DNA of 64,000 nucleotides from NCBI RefSeq assembly GCF_036850765.1, contig NC_089493.1, forward strand, positions 263,426,534-263,490,533, read 5' to 3'. The notes under the pieces were generated by a model. The model worked only from the letters and a program-made list of their open reading frames with translations, was not told where the DNA came from and ran no database searches. How positions within the stretch are numbered: the first letter of the stretch is position 1; each line of letters begins with the position of its first letter. Shown piece after piece: positions 36,401 through 47,899 of the stretch. The position numbers and the translations under genes are program-made. Source of the DNA: Saccopteryx bilineata (lineage: Eukaryota > Chordata > Mammalia > Chiroptera > Emballonuridae).

Positions 36401-39400
36401 GTGTGCCTGTAGTGCTATGAACTTCCCTCTCAGCACTGCTTTCGCTGTGTCCCATAAATTTTGAGTTGTTGTATGCTCATTGTCATTCGTTTCTAGGAAT
36501 TTCTTTATTTCTTCTTTGATCTCATTCTTAATCCATTCATTATTTAACACCCTGCTATTTAGTTTCCATGTGTTTGAGAATTTTTGAGCTTTTCTGCTGT
36601 GATTCATTTCTAGTTTCATGCCGTTGTGATCGGAGAAAGTGCTTGATATGATTTCAGTCTTCTTAAATTTGTTGAGAGCACTTTTGTGCCCTAACATGTG
36701 GTCTATCCTAGAGAATGTACCATGAGCACTTGAAAAGAATGTATATTCTGCTGCTTTAGGGTGAAAGGTTCTGAAGATATCTATTAAATCGAGTTGATCT
36801 AGTGTTTCCAATAAGTCTGCTGTTTCTTTGTTAATTTTCTTTCTTGAGGATCTATCTAGTGATGTTAGTGGGGTATTGAAATCCCCTACTATTATAGTAT
36901 TGCTGTTGATCTCGCCCTTTGAATCCATCAAAGTCTGTTTTATATATTTGGGTGCTCCTATATTAGGTGCATAGATATTTATAATAGTTATATCTTCCTG
37001 TTGGATTACTCCCTTTATCATTATGTAGTGGCCTTCTTTATCTCTTACTATATCCTTTGTTTTAAAGTCCAATTTGTCTGATATAAGTATTGCTACCCCA
37101 GCTTTTTTTTCATTTCCGTTTGCATGAAACATTTTTTTCCATCCTTTTACCTTCAATCTGTGTGTGTCTTTTGTTCTAAGGTGTGTCTCTTGTAGACAAC
37201 ATATGTATGGGTCCTGTTTTCTTATCCATGCAGCTACCCTATGTCTTTTGATTGGATCATTTAATCCATTTACATTTAAGGTTATTATTGATATGTAGTT
37301 GTTTATTGCCATTTTCTTCTTTAAAGGTGTATTCCTTTTTCTTTTTTTTTTTTTCTGTATTCTTTTCCCACTTTATCTGTTTACACCAGGCCCCTTAATA
37401 TTTCCTGCAGCATTGGTTTGGTTGTAATGAATTCCTTGAGTTGTTTTTTGTCTGGGAAGCTTTTTATTTCTCCTTCAATTTTAAACGATAGCCTTGCTGG
37501 ATAAAGTAGTCTTGGTTGTAGGTTCTTGTTCTGCATTACTTTGAATATTTCTTGCCATTCCCTTCTGGCCTCAAGTGTTTCTGTTGAGAAGTCAGATGTC
37601 ATCCTTATGGGGGCTCCTTTGTAGGTGATAACTTTTTTTTCTCTTGCAGCTTTTAATATTTTCTCTTTATCGCTTAGCTTTGGTATTTTAATTATGATGT
37701 GTCTTGGTGTAGGTTTCTTTGGGTTTCTCTTTAATGGAGTCCTCTGTGCTTCTTGGATTTGTGAGAGTTTCTCTTGCATTAATTTAGGGAAGTTTTCAGC
37801 TATGATATGATTGAACAAAGTCTCTATCCCTTGTTCTTTTTCTTCTTCTTCAGGAACCCCTATGATGCGGATGTTGTTTCTCTTCATGTTGTCACAGAGC
37901 TCTCTAAGAGTTTCCTCTGACTTTTTGAGTCTTTTTTCTCTTTTCTTCTCTGCTTTCATGCCTTCATTCCAGTTGTCTTCTAACTCGCTGATTCGATCCT
38001 CTGCTCTATCTATCCTGTTTTTAATTCCTTCCATTGTGGTCTTTATTTCTGGTATTGTATTTGTCATCTCCGACTGATTCTTTTTTATACTTGCTATTTC
38101 TTTATTGAGGTTTTCATAATGACCATCCACTGTTGTTCTAAGATCTCTAAGCATCCTTACAATCATTATTTTGAACTCTGCATCTGGAAGTTTGATTATT
38201 TCCATATCACTCAGTTCATCTCTCGAAGGTGTCTCTTGTGGTTTCATTTGGATTGCACTCCTTTGTCTTCTCATCATGGTGTTTTATTTGTAGAGTTGGT
38301 TGAGTCTAGGCTTGGTGTTGTCTGCCTCCAGTTTTCAGTTGTGTTATTTTTAGGTCTTCGTGGGTTGGTATCAGCTATTATTTGTAATCCACTTTCGGAT
38401 TTGGGCAGCTTTGAAGTCTTGATTTGTTTGTTTTCTTAACAGGTGATAGTCTTGTTAACTGATCTCAGCAGGGGGCTTCCTTGAAACTGTATCCAGGAAT
38501 GCTGTGGGTGTAACCTGAGATGCTGAAGGTCTCTTCCTCCAACTAATCTCACTGGGGGCAGGGTTTTTTCTCTCAGCTTCAGTAGGGGGAGGTGTATCTC
38601 AGATCTCCATGGAGACCTGAGTTACTGCCCCTCCTCCCCACTTCTTGTTTTCAGCTGTGTCTTGTTGTGCTGATTGGAGCTGGATAGATGTCCGGAGATC
38701 TCTGATCCGGAAGCACTTCAGCTCTGTTTTGTGAAAGGTTCAGTCCCTCCCCCAGCTATGGCCGCCTCCAGCACGAATGAGTCAGCTTTTTTATTTTGTT
38801 TCTTGCATACCTTAGCCCCTCACAGTCTGTCCCTCTCCCTGTCTTTTCCACTTGGGAGATAAGCTGGTCTTTTCAACCCACCTTGCTCCCTGGTCGCCAG
38901 GTAAGTGGCTGTGAGCAGTAGTTTCTGCTCTTTTTCCTCTGTGAAATCCTCTCTGGGCTCTCAGCCTCACCCCCCTCCTTCCCTTCCTGTAAGTAGAGGA
39001 GATTCAGGCACTCCTTACCAGGATTATTGTGGCTTCCTCTTTGCTCCTTGGTTTTTGAGAGCTGTTCTTGCAGTTCAGTGTTGGTTTTTCATGCTGATTT
39101 TTTCTAAATTGATTTGTATTCCAGTTTGGTGTTGAGAGCTGGGTGTCTGTGCATCCGCCTACTCCGCTGCCATCTTCTCTCCAATCAAATAAAATCTTTT
39201 AAAAAATGTTTAAATATCTGGTTATAAGTGGATCTGTGCAGTTCAATCCTGTGTCAACTGTATACTTTTGTATAGGCAGCAGTGAAGAAGGATATCCAGC
39301 AAGATCTTAATAGGGGGTGGTGAGATTTCCAGTGATTTTTTTTTTTTTGTATTTTTCTGAAGCTGGAAATGGGGAGAGACAGTCAGACAGACTCCCGCAT

Positions 39401-41416
39401 GCGCCCGACCGGGATCCACCCGGCATGCCCACCAGGGGGCGATGCTCTGCCCCTCCGGGGCGTCGCTCTGTTGCAACCAGAGCCACTCTAGCGCCTGGGG
39501 CAGAGGCCAAGGAGCCATCCCCAGCGCCCGGGCCATCTTTTCTCCAATGGAGCCTTGGCTGCAGGAGGGGAAGAGAGAGACAGAGAGGAAGGAGAGGGGG
39601 AGGGGTGGAGAAGCAGATGTGCGCTTCTCCTGTGTGCCCTGGCCGGGAATCGAACCCGGGACTTCGGCACGCCAGGCCGACGCTCTACCACTGAGCCAAC
39701 CGGCCAGGGCTTCCAATGATTTTTAAATTAATTTTTGCTTGCCAATATCTTATAATGTTTCTATAAGGACCATAAAGTACTTATCTATCTTCAAAATTAA
39801 AGTGTTCAGTTTCAGGAGAAAATGTGCCGGAGATGCCCTAGGATTTGGCAGCCGAGAGGTCAAGTGCATTTGGAGAACATCTCAGTAGCATAGTAGGGAG
39901 AAAAGCCAAATCACAAGAAAGTTCATGAAAGACTGGCTGTGATGAGAACAAGAATGTCTGGTCAACCTTAGACTGGTAATGCAACCAGTTCAGCCGAAGA
40001 GACAGAAGTAGGAAGCAACAGGAATCAGGAAGAAATGATTTTTCAAAATGGGGTGGCCATTTGGAAAGATAATATGAAAAACTAAAAATGCTAGAGAGGG
40101 AAAGTAGGACTATGTGGAAAGAAAGTCCTTCTGGAGGCTAACCTGGCATTGCAGGGAGATTGGATCTTTAAACCCTGGAAAGAGGAAGGATACTCCTTGC
40201 CCTACGGCTGAAAGGCAGGATGAGAGGTTGGACTGGCTCAGGCCTGTGGTGTGAGAATGGGAGAACAGATGGCAGGCCCTGGCCTCAGGCAAATAGCTTA
40301 TTTTCTGGGGAGTAAAGATGAAGTGCTAGACCCCATGTAGTCAGACTGTTTGGGGCAGCAGGAGAACCAAGGAGGGAGAGGTTGCTGCCAGTCTCATTCA
40401 GCAGCAATCTGGCTCGCCCGACCTCCTGGTGAAGGTATGCTGGGTCCCTTTTCTTCCCACTCCCAGTTCCCCTAGATTCTGCCCTGAGCCTTCCTGTCAC
40501 CCTTCTCCAACCTGAGCCCCCAGTCCCTCCGTGTTCCCCCCTTAGGGACCTTGGCCCTGTGTCCTCAGGTCCGTTATCTGCAACACCCCATTGCCCTGTG
40601 GTGTGGCCTCAACCACTCCCTAGTGCTGAGCCAGAGCTCGGACTTCAGCAAGGAGCTGCTGGGCTGTGGCTGTGGGGCTGGAGGCCGCCTCCCTGGCTGG
40701 CCTAAGGGGAGTGCCTCCTTCGTCAAACTCCACGTCAAGGTCAGAGCAGGATCAGGCAAGCAGCGGGCAACTAGGGAGGGCAGGTAACCCACGGGATTGT
40801 AGCTGGTGCTCCCACAGGGACCCCATTTCCCCAGCACCACCAACCTTCCTTTCCTGCCACACACCATGGCTCCTGGCTCTCTCCCTTAGCAGATCCTGCT
40901 GGCCCTCTCTGACCTCACATGACCCTGGGGCTCAGCCAGCTATCTAACTTGCTAGCTCAGGGCTGGTCTGAAGGGGAGGGACACAACAGCTGGGGGTTCC
41001 TGGGAACCCCTCAGTAAAGGCCCCACTCAGCCACACTCCTTCTCTCTTCCAAGGTCCCTTTATGTGCCTGCTCCCTCTGCTCTTCCAGAGAGTGTCTCTA
41101 CCTGCTGTCCAGCCATGATATCGAGCACCATCCTTCCTATCGAGACCTACCTGCCAGCAAGGTGGTAGGGACCCCTGAGCCCCACCCAGGGTCTGGAGTA
41201 CTCCAGGACCCTGGGGAGACAGCTTGGGCCTGTAAAGAGTACCTCAGCCAAATCCACAGCTGCACTACCTTGCAGGACCGTATGGAGAAGATGAAGGAGA
41301 TTGTGGGCTGGATGCCCTTGTTAGCTACACAGAAGGATTTCTTTTGGGAAGCCCTGGACATGCTACAGAGGGCTGCTGGAGGGGTTGGCCAAAGCCCCCC
41401 AACCTCTGAGAGCTGA
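27471..41416 (+). CDS. FBXO24: FBXO24, F-box protein with RCC1-like repeat, ten exons
   Basis: Exons: 27471-27509 (tentative first exon), 27902-28000, 28101-28284, 29205-29443, 29642-29876, 30487-30645, 30909-31030, 31276-31407, 40569-40739 and 41054-41416 (TGA). They total 1743 nt, 580 residues, the same length as human FBXO24. The F-box lies at about residues 38-85 ([15 protein letters not shown] to WRRICRRL) and would bind SKP1 in an SCF ubiquitin ligase. A later segment, [20 protein letters not shown] then [15 protein letters not shown], is an RCC1-type repeat. The gene is testis-enriched in known mammals and needed for sperm function in mouse. Exon 1 is supported by a 13-codon length, correct phase and the total length, but its donor (GTGTCT) is weak and its sequence is not clearly conserved. 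Exon 3 ends at another weak donor (GTACAC). Intron 7 (31408-40568) holds a full-length LINE-1. Confidence 0.94.
31408..32700 (+). other. FBXO24: FBXO24 intron 7, proximal part
   Basis: No coding signal and no clear repeat in most of this stretch before the SINE fragments at 32705. It is part of the 9.2 kb intron 7. Confidence 0.5.
32705..32893 (-). repeat. Old tRNA-derived SINE, antisense
   Basis: Starts ttttttttgagagagagata, then ctcaaaccagcaaactcggg, and ends with cactgtgccaccagccagg, the complement of a SINE head. Confidence 0.7.
32955..33073 (+). repeat. 5'-truncated SINE, interrupted in its tail by a LINE-1
   Basis: Begins within the SINE body (ctaaggttgccagctcaaaa) and runs to the A-rich tail aaataaaatc. 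The tail sequence resumes at 39187 after the LINE-1. Confidence 0.85.
33632..37312 (-). pseudogene. LINE-1 ORF2 (endonuclease, reverse transcriptase), disrupted
   Basis: The first 764 codons (37312-35018) are open and contain the APE-type endonuclease ([20 protein letters not shown] at the start, CLQETHL) and most of the reverse transcriptase, including FADDMILY near 35200. A single-base slip in an A-run near 35025 shifts the frame. The next open part is 34979-34305, then another break between about 34305 and 34100, then the Cys-rich C-terminal part ([17 protein letters not shown] near 33880-33950). The last stop at 33632 is one base from a GAA codon in the expected reading. This copy should not be autonomous. 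Confidence 0.92.
37381..38277 (-). CDS. LINE-1 ORF1p, intact, 298 residues
   Basis: An open frame from ATGATG at 38277 to a stop at 37381. It has the expected ORF1p plan: a coiled coil at about residues 50-130 (heptad-like [32 protein letters not shown]), an RNA-recognition domain ([19 protein letters not shown]) and a C-terminal domain ([20 protein letters not shown]). The protein is an RNA-binding trimer that coats L1 RNA during retrotransposition. Its length is below the 338 residues of human ORF1p but the domains are all present. Confidence 0.93.
   Translation of the reverse strand: MMRRQRSAIQMKPQETPSRDELSDMEIIKLPDAEFKIMIVRMLRDLRTTVDGHYENLNKEIASIKKNQSEMTNTIPEIKTTMEGIKNRIDRAEDRISELEDNWNEGMKAEKKREKRLKKSEETLRELCDNMKRNNIRIIGVPEEEEKEQGIETLFNHIIAENFPKLMQEKLSQIQEAQRTPLKRNPKKPTPRHIIIKIPKLSDKEKILKAAREKKVITYKGAPIRMTSDFSTETLEARREWQEIFKVMQNKNLQPRLLYPARLSFKIEGEIKSFPDKKQLKEFITTKPMLQEILRGLV
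39342..39708 (-). repeat. Long tRNA-derived SINE (ggttggctcag type), antisense
   Basis: Full-length copy in FBXO24 intron 7. A target duplication ttccagtgattttt at 39328-39341 is matched by ttccaatgattttt at 39709-39722 (one difference). Confidence 0.92.
39724..40568 (+). other. FBXO24: FBXO24 intron 7, distal part
   Basis: Unique sequence between the last SINE and exon 9; no coding signal or recognised repeat. Confidence 0.5.
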
Positions 41417-41646
41417 CCTCCCTCTCCTAGTCTCACCTCTGGAAGAGAGTGTGGCTCTGGGCCAAAAGCTAAGGAGAGATGGAGTGGTAGCAATGAAAAA
41501 TGTGCATGGGGAGGAGGACACAGCAGGGTGGGGACTGCTAGACATGCTCGGATGGGGAGGGAACTGTTTTGTAAAATGTTTAGGGGGCTGCCCAGGAGGG
41601 GCCCCCAATCTTAACATGATGGACAAGAGAGTCGACGGAAGAATAG

Positions 41647-41652
41647 AATAAA
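41647..41652 (+). terminator. FBXO24: FBXO24 poly(A) signal
   Basis: AATAAA, 231 bp past the FBXO24 stop. It overlaps the first copy of a 15-bp direct repeat that flanks a poly(A) run (see 41650-41705). Confidence 0.85.
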
Positions 41653-41661
41653 ATGCTGAAA

Positions 41662-41696
<35 letters not shown>

Positions 41697-41705
41697 CTGA
41701 AATGT
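41650..41705 (+). repeat. 26-bp poly(A) run flanked by a 15-bp direct repeat
   Basis: The sequence aaaatgctgaaatgt occurs at 41650-41664 and 41691-41705 with only adenines between (41665-41690). The structure is that of a target-site duplication around a bare poly(A) insertion. Confidence 0.85.
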
Positions 41706-42330
41706 GGCCCCGTTTGGAAACCTGGGGCCTGGGACAACAATGGGGCAGGGGATGGGGGGCCCGATGCCTGGTTCAGTGGGTGAAGGGAAGGCAGGAGCAT
41801 GGACAAGGGCAGGCAGAGCAGAAGCTGCTCAAGCTTTCAGGCTCTGCAGAGCTGACAACACCTGAATCCTTCAGCCTGCTTTCCCCTTCCACTCCCAAGA
41901 GCTTCCACTCCCCATCTTCTGGAACAACTCAGTCATTATATGCTACTTTGTGCCACCCCCATACACACACACACCACCCCGATCCTCATTCCATCCTGAG
42001 GAAGCCTCTTCTGACTTTAGAAAGTTTCCTATCCATTTTCCTTCATCCCAGTGAGGTCAACCTTCCTCCTTTCCACCTCTTTACCCTCCAGGTCTGGTCT
42101 CACATGTCCTTTTCCCTCTACGTTCCATCCTTTTCCTCCAGAAGAGACACACTCCCTTTATTCAGATGCCATTCCTCTCTGCCCCAGTCCCGCACCTCCA
42201 GACATTTGGGAGAAAATGGGTGAGCAGAGTTCTTTCCTCTTTGGCCTAGTCTGACCAGGGATAGAGAGAAAACAGTGAAAGTTTGAAGTGGAAAATGTTT
42301 GAGCAGGTGGTCATGAGAAAGGGGACAAAT
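41706..42330. other. Intergenic region between FBXO24 and PCOLCE
   Basis: No gene recognised. Text at about 41980-42230 resembles an old L2-type repeat (gaggaagcctcttctgac), but this is tentative. Confidence 0.4.
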
Positions 42331-42338
42331 GTTTAAAG

Positions 42339-42656
42339 CAGGGGTCGAGAACCTATGGCTCGTGAGCCAGATGTGGCTTTTTTGATGGCTGCATCTGGCT
42401 CACAGACAAATCTTTAATAAAAAAAATAACGTTAAAAATATAAAACATTCTCATGTATTATAATCCATTCATTTCCTACCGCTCATGGTCATGGTTGCGG
42501 GTGGCTGGAGCCAATCACAGCTGTCCTCCGGGACAGCACCAAATTTTTATTGGATAATGCGTAAGGTACACGGGTCGTTGTATGGTTCTCACGGAATTAC
42601 ATTTAAAAATATGTGGCATTCATGGCGCTCTCAGCCAAAAAGGTTCCTAACCCTTG
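42339..42656. mobile_element. Non-autonomous hAT-type DNA transposon (MITE), 318 bp
   Basis: Imperfect terminal inverted repeats of 16 bp: CAGGGGTCGAGAACCT at the left; the right end AGGTTCCTAACCCTTG is its complement with four differences. An exact 8-bp target duplication, gtttaaag, lies at 42331-42338 and 42657-42664, the length used by hAT transposases. There is no coding capacity. Confidence 0.9.
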
Positions 42657-43106
42657 GTTTAAAGGTTGAGAGTCCAGGAAAGGACTTCCTCTGTGTGCTA
42701 AAGAAGAAGCAATGCAGAGGATCCTGAGTGGGCTGTAGCATCCTTCCAAAGGCTAGAGGCTGTGTTCACAGGATTCTTGGGCACTGGACAGAATGGGCTT
42801 CCAGATGACATTACTTGATGCCTAGATTATTGCTGAGGGCCTGATGCTCCCTCAGCCCTTCATTGCTCCACCCACCATTTAGGTCAATATTTATGTGTCC
42901 TGTACCTAGAGCACTTCCTGGACTCACCACTGTCCTAGCTCTACTCTCCCTGTCCCGCCTTCCCCCCAGCCCTCCCCACTGGCCAGCCCCCACGCCCACA
43001 CACTCAAGGCCGCCTCATCTGGCACCGATTATCCCTGCCGCTGCTGCCGCTGCCGCACTCAGCTGCTGCCTCTATCTTGAGGACCTCAGCGCCTTTCCCC
43101 CCAGCC

Positions 43107-46100
43107 ATGCTGCCTGCTGCCACAGCCTCCCTCTTGGGGCCCCTCCTCACTGCCTGGGCCCTGCTGCCTTTCACCCAGGGCCAGACCCCCAACTACACCA
43201 GGTAGGTCTCTTGGCACCTTCCAGTTAGCTTGAGTGAGCTTCAAAAGCCAATTTTTTGAGAGGTTATGCCTGTGGATCTTGTGGATTCTTTTGCTTACAC
43301 ATCACCCCCAAAATCTCCCACAGCCCCTACCCTCTCTGGTCCCCAAGTCTATCCTCCCTGCTGCAAGACCACTGTCTCCTGCAGGTCACCACTGTTCCCC
43401 ATTTCTTCAGTCTCTATACTCTGCCCTCTAAGTCTATGTTCACCCAGACCCTTGGCCCCCCATGGAACCTGAGAGAGCCAAGACCTTGAACTTGCCTGGT
43501 AGCGGGACATCTGGATTCCAGGAAGGCATTAGAGATTAAGGGGGATAGTGGGGGCAGCAAGTGGGAGATTTAGGAGTCAGATACTCAAGTACTTAGCTGG
43601 AACAGGAGCAGAGCAAAGGTTGGGAACCCAGAGAGCCTGGTCTCCAGGTTCAGTTTGAAGGCCATCGCTGCTGCTTCTCCCTCAACTCTGCCCCCTCCCC
43701 CGCACCGCCTCGTGGCTGTGTCTACATCTGGAAGTAGTTAGGCAGCTGCTGTGGACTGCCTGGCAGTTCCAAGGGGAAGAATGAGGAAGGGGGGCTGAGG
43801 AGGATTCCGGGAATTCCTGTTGGGTAGGGGGTGGGGACTGGGGGTTAGAGGCATAGCCAAGTTGCTGGCCCCACTTTTTTCTGGTCCTCTACTATAGTGT
43901 TTCCCACCCCAGTTCCACCTTGGCTAGCTGAGGCTGTCCCAGCTCCCTTAGGCCTTTCTCCCTCATCCCACAGGCTTCCCTCCCTGGCCTCCCCATCCTC
44001 ATTACCTACCCTATTCTAGTCTGTCTACTTCTCCCCCACCCATGGCTGACCCTTCTTCTGTCCTCCAGACCTGTGTTCCTGTGTGGAGGGGATGTGACTG
44101 GGGAGTCAGGTTACGTGGCAAGTGAGAGTTTTCCCAACCTCTATCCCCCTAATAAGGAGTGCATCTGGACAATAACGGTGAGAAGTCACTCTGGTCACTA
44201 CCCCTTGTCAAAGTCTCTAAGGCCTAGGGCCAGGCAGCCAAAGGCCCTCCCCCAGAACCCCACTTCTCCCTGGGGAAATCCAAGCCCCCTCCCTCTCCGG
44301 TCACTAATGGCATCAGTGTCCACAATAATATGTGGCAAGTACCCTCACTCTTAACTCTTAATTCAAAGCCTCCTACTCCATTCCCAACTTCATTCCTGCC
44401 CCTTGTAATCTCTTCAAAGACATTGTCCCCTGCACAAACCACAAGCCTGAGGCAGAACCCAGGTGCTCTGCTCTGTATCCCTGGGTCCCTTCCCGTTCAG
44501 GCCCAGGTTTCTCTCTCTAGGAAATGCTTGGGGAAAGGGAAGTGCCCTCTGCCTGGGTTGTGTGTGACCTGCCTTTGCGGGTCCCTGTGCCTGCCTCTGC
44601 AATCAGGTCCCTGAAGGCCAGACTGTGTCCCTCTCCTTCCGAGTTTTTGACCTGGAGTTACACCCTGCCTGCCGTTATGATGCTCTGGAGGTCTTTGCTG
44701 GGTCTGGAACCTCGGGCCAGAGGCTCGGACGCTTCTGCGGAACTTTCCGGCCTGCGCCCATAGTTGCCCCAGGCAACCAGGTGACCCTGAGGATGACAGC
44801 GGACGAGGGCACAGGAGGACGAGGCTTCCTGCTCTGGTACAGCGGGCGGGCCACCTCGGGCACTGGTGAGACCTCCCTCACCTTCGCCTGCCCCCTCTCC
44901 TGGCCCCGCCCCGGACAGGCCCCACCCCCAGCCTTAACCTCCGCCCTAAGAGCCTAGGTCCCCATTGCCTCCCTTTCCCTTTTTCCTCACTAACTGCCCC
45001 TCCAGTCCCTCCTCCCCCTCTTCTCTCCCTCTCCCACTCCCACCCACCCCCTCTTCCAGGCCCTACCCCAAGCGCGAGGCGGAAATGGGTCACGGACCCG
45101 CGGGTGGAATGGGCGGCCTGGGGTTACTGGGACGGTGAGTAACTGCCCGCCCCCGTCCGCAATCGGGTTCCCTCTGACGGGCGCGAGGGGGCATCCCCGG
45201 GAAGGGGAACCTGGTTCCCTCTACCCGGAACCCCCTACACCCAGCCCGGGGCTCCCGATTGCGGTCCCATCACTCCCTCCTGGCAGCAGAAGTCTCTCCT
45301 AAAATGTTTAAGGCAGACCTCCCAAAGGGGCCTAAGGGGTTATGCCCCAATTTGAGAGGGCCCTCACAGCGTGGGGACTCTCCAGCCTGCAAGGGAGACT
45401 TCTCTGTCGGCGGGGTAGATGGGATCTACCAGGGGAAGAGGAATAGTGTGGCCGCGGGGTCAGGGGGAGGGGCAAGAAGGGGCGTGTCCAGCCAATTCCT
45501 CCTCCCTCTTCCACCGCCCGCTTGGGCGCCCCGAGGTGCTAGACTTTCCTAAGCCTCGTTCCTCCTCTGCTAACCTACCCAACTCTTTCCTTCCCCTCTT
45601 CTCTCCCCTTCATCCTGAGACCCTAACATCGGACTCTCCTGAACGAGCTTCCAGCCTAGAACTCTTTTCAAACTGACCGAGGGTCTCCACTGCCCCCCAC
45701 CCCCACTACTCTCTCCCCTCCCCAGAGCACCAATTTTGCGGGGGGCGGCTGGAGAAGGCCCAGGGAACCCTGACCACGCCCAACTGGCCGGAGTCTGATT
45801 ACCCCCCGGGTATCAGCTGTTCCTGGCACATCATCGCACCCCCAAACCAGGTACCGACCCCTGCCCGGGCTGCCCTTGGGGGCCCGGGTGGCGTCCAGCA
45901 TGCAGCTAGCAAAGATTTATTAAATATCTACCGTGTTCTAAGCACTGAGCTTGCACTAGTGGGGAGCAAAAACAGACCCAGCGAGCTTGCACGCAAACAA
46001 AATGTAAAATTACATCTGTGACCAGCGAGGTATCTGATGCTGTTAAGCTATGGTGTGTGCGTGATGGTGGAGGTGGTGGAGGAGGTGGATTCTGAGTCTG

Positions 46101-47854
46101 TTCCTTAAAAATGAGCCAGGTCTTAACCTTCCCCACTACTGCAGGAGATGCCACTAAAGGGCTCCAGTGTGTGTGATCCTCCAAGCTGTGGTGTGAATGC
46201 ATTAAGAGGAGGGCACCAAGGGGCTCAGAAGATGGGAGGAGGCTGCTGCAAGCATCCCCAAGAGTATAGTAGATGGGAGAGGTGAGCGACGCCAAGCAGC
46301 CTCTGCCCTTTGCCCTCCTACCAGGTCATCTCACTAACCTTCGGGAAGTTTGACGTGGAGCCGGACACCTACTGCCGCTATGACTCAGTCAGCGTGTTCA
46401 ATGGAGCCGTGAGCGACGATGCCAAGAGGCTGGGAAAATTCTGCGGAGACACAGCCCCGGGGTGAGGGGGTGGGACCTGGGTAGGTGGCAGGTCCAGGCA
46501 TCTCCACCTCCACAGGTGCAGGAGCCCTGCCCTGTGCTGCGGTTGGGAGGGGTGGGGCTTAGCTGAAGAGGTGGGATCTGAACCCATTAGCCCCAAACCA
46601 GTGGATGGGTCAGGTGGAGTACTAAATAGACTCCACACCAGACTCGTGGTCCGTGGACATAGAGGCCAGTGGGGCCTACGAAGTCTGGGAAGCTAATGCA
46701 GCCAACCAGGTTGTGGGGGCAGAGGTTAAAAGGTCATGGCCTGGGTAGAGGCAGGTGTAGGCCCACTTGACACCTCTCCCAATGCCCTGCCGCTGCCTGC
46801 AGTCCCATCTCTTCTGAAGGGAATGAGCTCCTCGTCCAGTTTGTCTCGGACCTCAGTGTCACTGCTGATGGCTTCTCAGCCTCCTACAAGACTCTGCCGC
46901 GGGGCGCCACCAAAGAAGGGCCAGCCCGGAATCCAGGGAAGGAAGCCCAGTCAGGTCCCCAGCTCCTTGCCCCAGGCACCAAGCCAGAAGTCAGGCCCAG
47001 AGTCAAGCCTGAATCCCCACCTGCAGAGAAACCAAAACCTGAGGCTGAGGCAACCCCATTGGGCCCTGGTGAGTCTGGGAATGGGGAGAAGGGGATGCAG
47101 AATGAGGGAGCTCTATCAAAAAGTTCTAACTGGGCCCTGGCCGGTTGGCTCAGCGGTAGAGCATTGGCCTGGCGTGCGGAGGACCCGGGTTTGATTCCCG
47201 GCCAGGGCACACAGGAGAAGCGCACATTTGCTTCTCCACCCCTCCGCCGCGCCTTCCTCTCTGTCTCTATCTTCCCCTCCCGCAGCCAGGGCTCCAGCCA
47301 GGGCTCCATTGGAGCGGGGGTGGCCCGGGCGCTGGGGATGGCTCTGTGGCCTCTGCCCCAGGCGCTGGAGTGGCTCTGGTCGCGACATGGCGACGCCCAG
47401 GATGGGCAGAGCATCGCCCCCTGGTGGGCAGAGCGTCGCCCCATGGTGGGCGTGCCGGGTGGATCCCAGTCGGGCGCATGCGGAGTCTGTCTGACTGTCT
47501 CTCCCTGTTTCCAGCTTCAGAAAAATGCAAAAAAAAAAAAAAAGAAAAAAAAAAAAAAAGTTCTAACTGACCAGGCGGTGGCACAGCAGATAGATCATCA
47601 GCCTGGGATGCAGAGGACCCAGGTTTGAAACCCCACGGTCCCTGGCTTGAGCATGGGATCATAGACATGACCCCATGGTTGCTGGCTTGAGCCCAAAGGT
47701 CACTGCCTTGAGCAAGGGGTCACTGGCTTTGCTAGAGCCCTCAATCAAGGCATATAGTATACAAGAAAGGAATGAATGAACAACTAAGGTGCCCCATTGA
47801 AGAGTTGATGCTTCTCATCTCTCTACCTTCCTGCCTGTTCCTCTCTCACTCTTG

Positions 47855-47899
<45 letters not shown>

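Larger units (their letters stand above)
33078..39186 (-). mobile_element. Full-length LINE-1 (antisense), 6.1 kb, with 3' transduction
   Basis: A complete LINE-1 on the minus strand inside FBXO24 intron 7. A 14-bp target duplication, aaataaaatctttt, lies at 33064-33077 and 39187-39200. The 5' end (near 39185 on the minus strand) starts ggagagaagatggcagcgg, including the AAGATGGC motif that binds YY1 in other mammalian L1s. The order is 5' UTR 39185-38278, ORF1 38277-37381, ORF2 37312-about 33632, and a 3' UTR with an A-tail at 33208-33219. A further 106 bp follow and then a second 28-nt A-tail at 33074-33101. Full length and a clear target duplication point to fairly recent insertion. ORF1 is intact; ORF2 is broken. 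Confidence 0.95.

Noticed and set aside
35886..38439. Plus-strand open frames across the LINE-1
   Set aside because: They are the antisense shadow of ORF1 and ORF2, Leu/Ser/Phe-rich as expected from such a shadow.
47134..47206. tRNA-like sequence with A- and B-box motifs
   Set aside because: It is the head of a long SINE repeated at five or more places in the window, with SINE body and A-tail attached. The same applies to the complements near 26880, 39650, 49500 and 58120. I do not call a functional tRNA gene.
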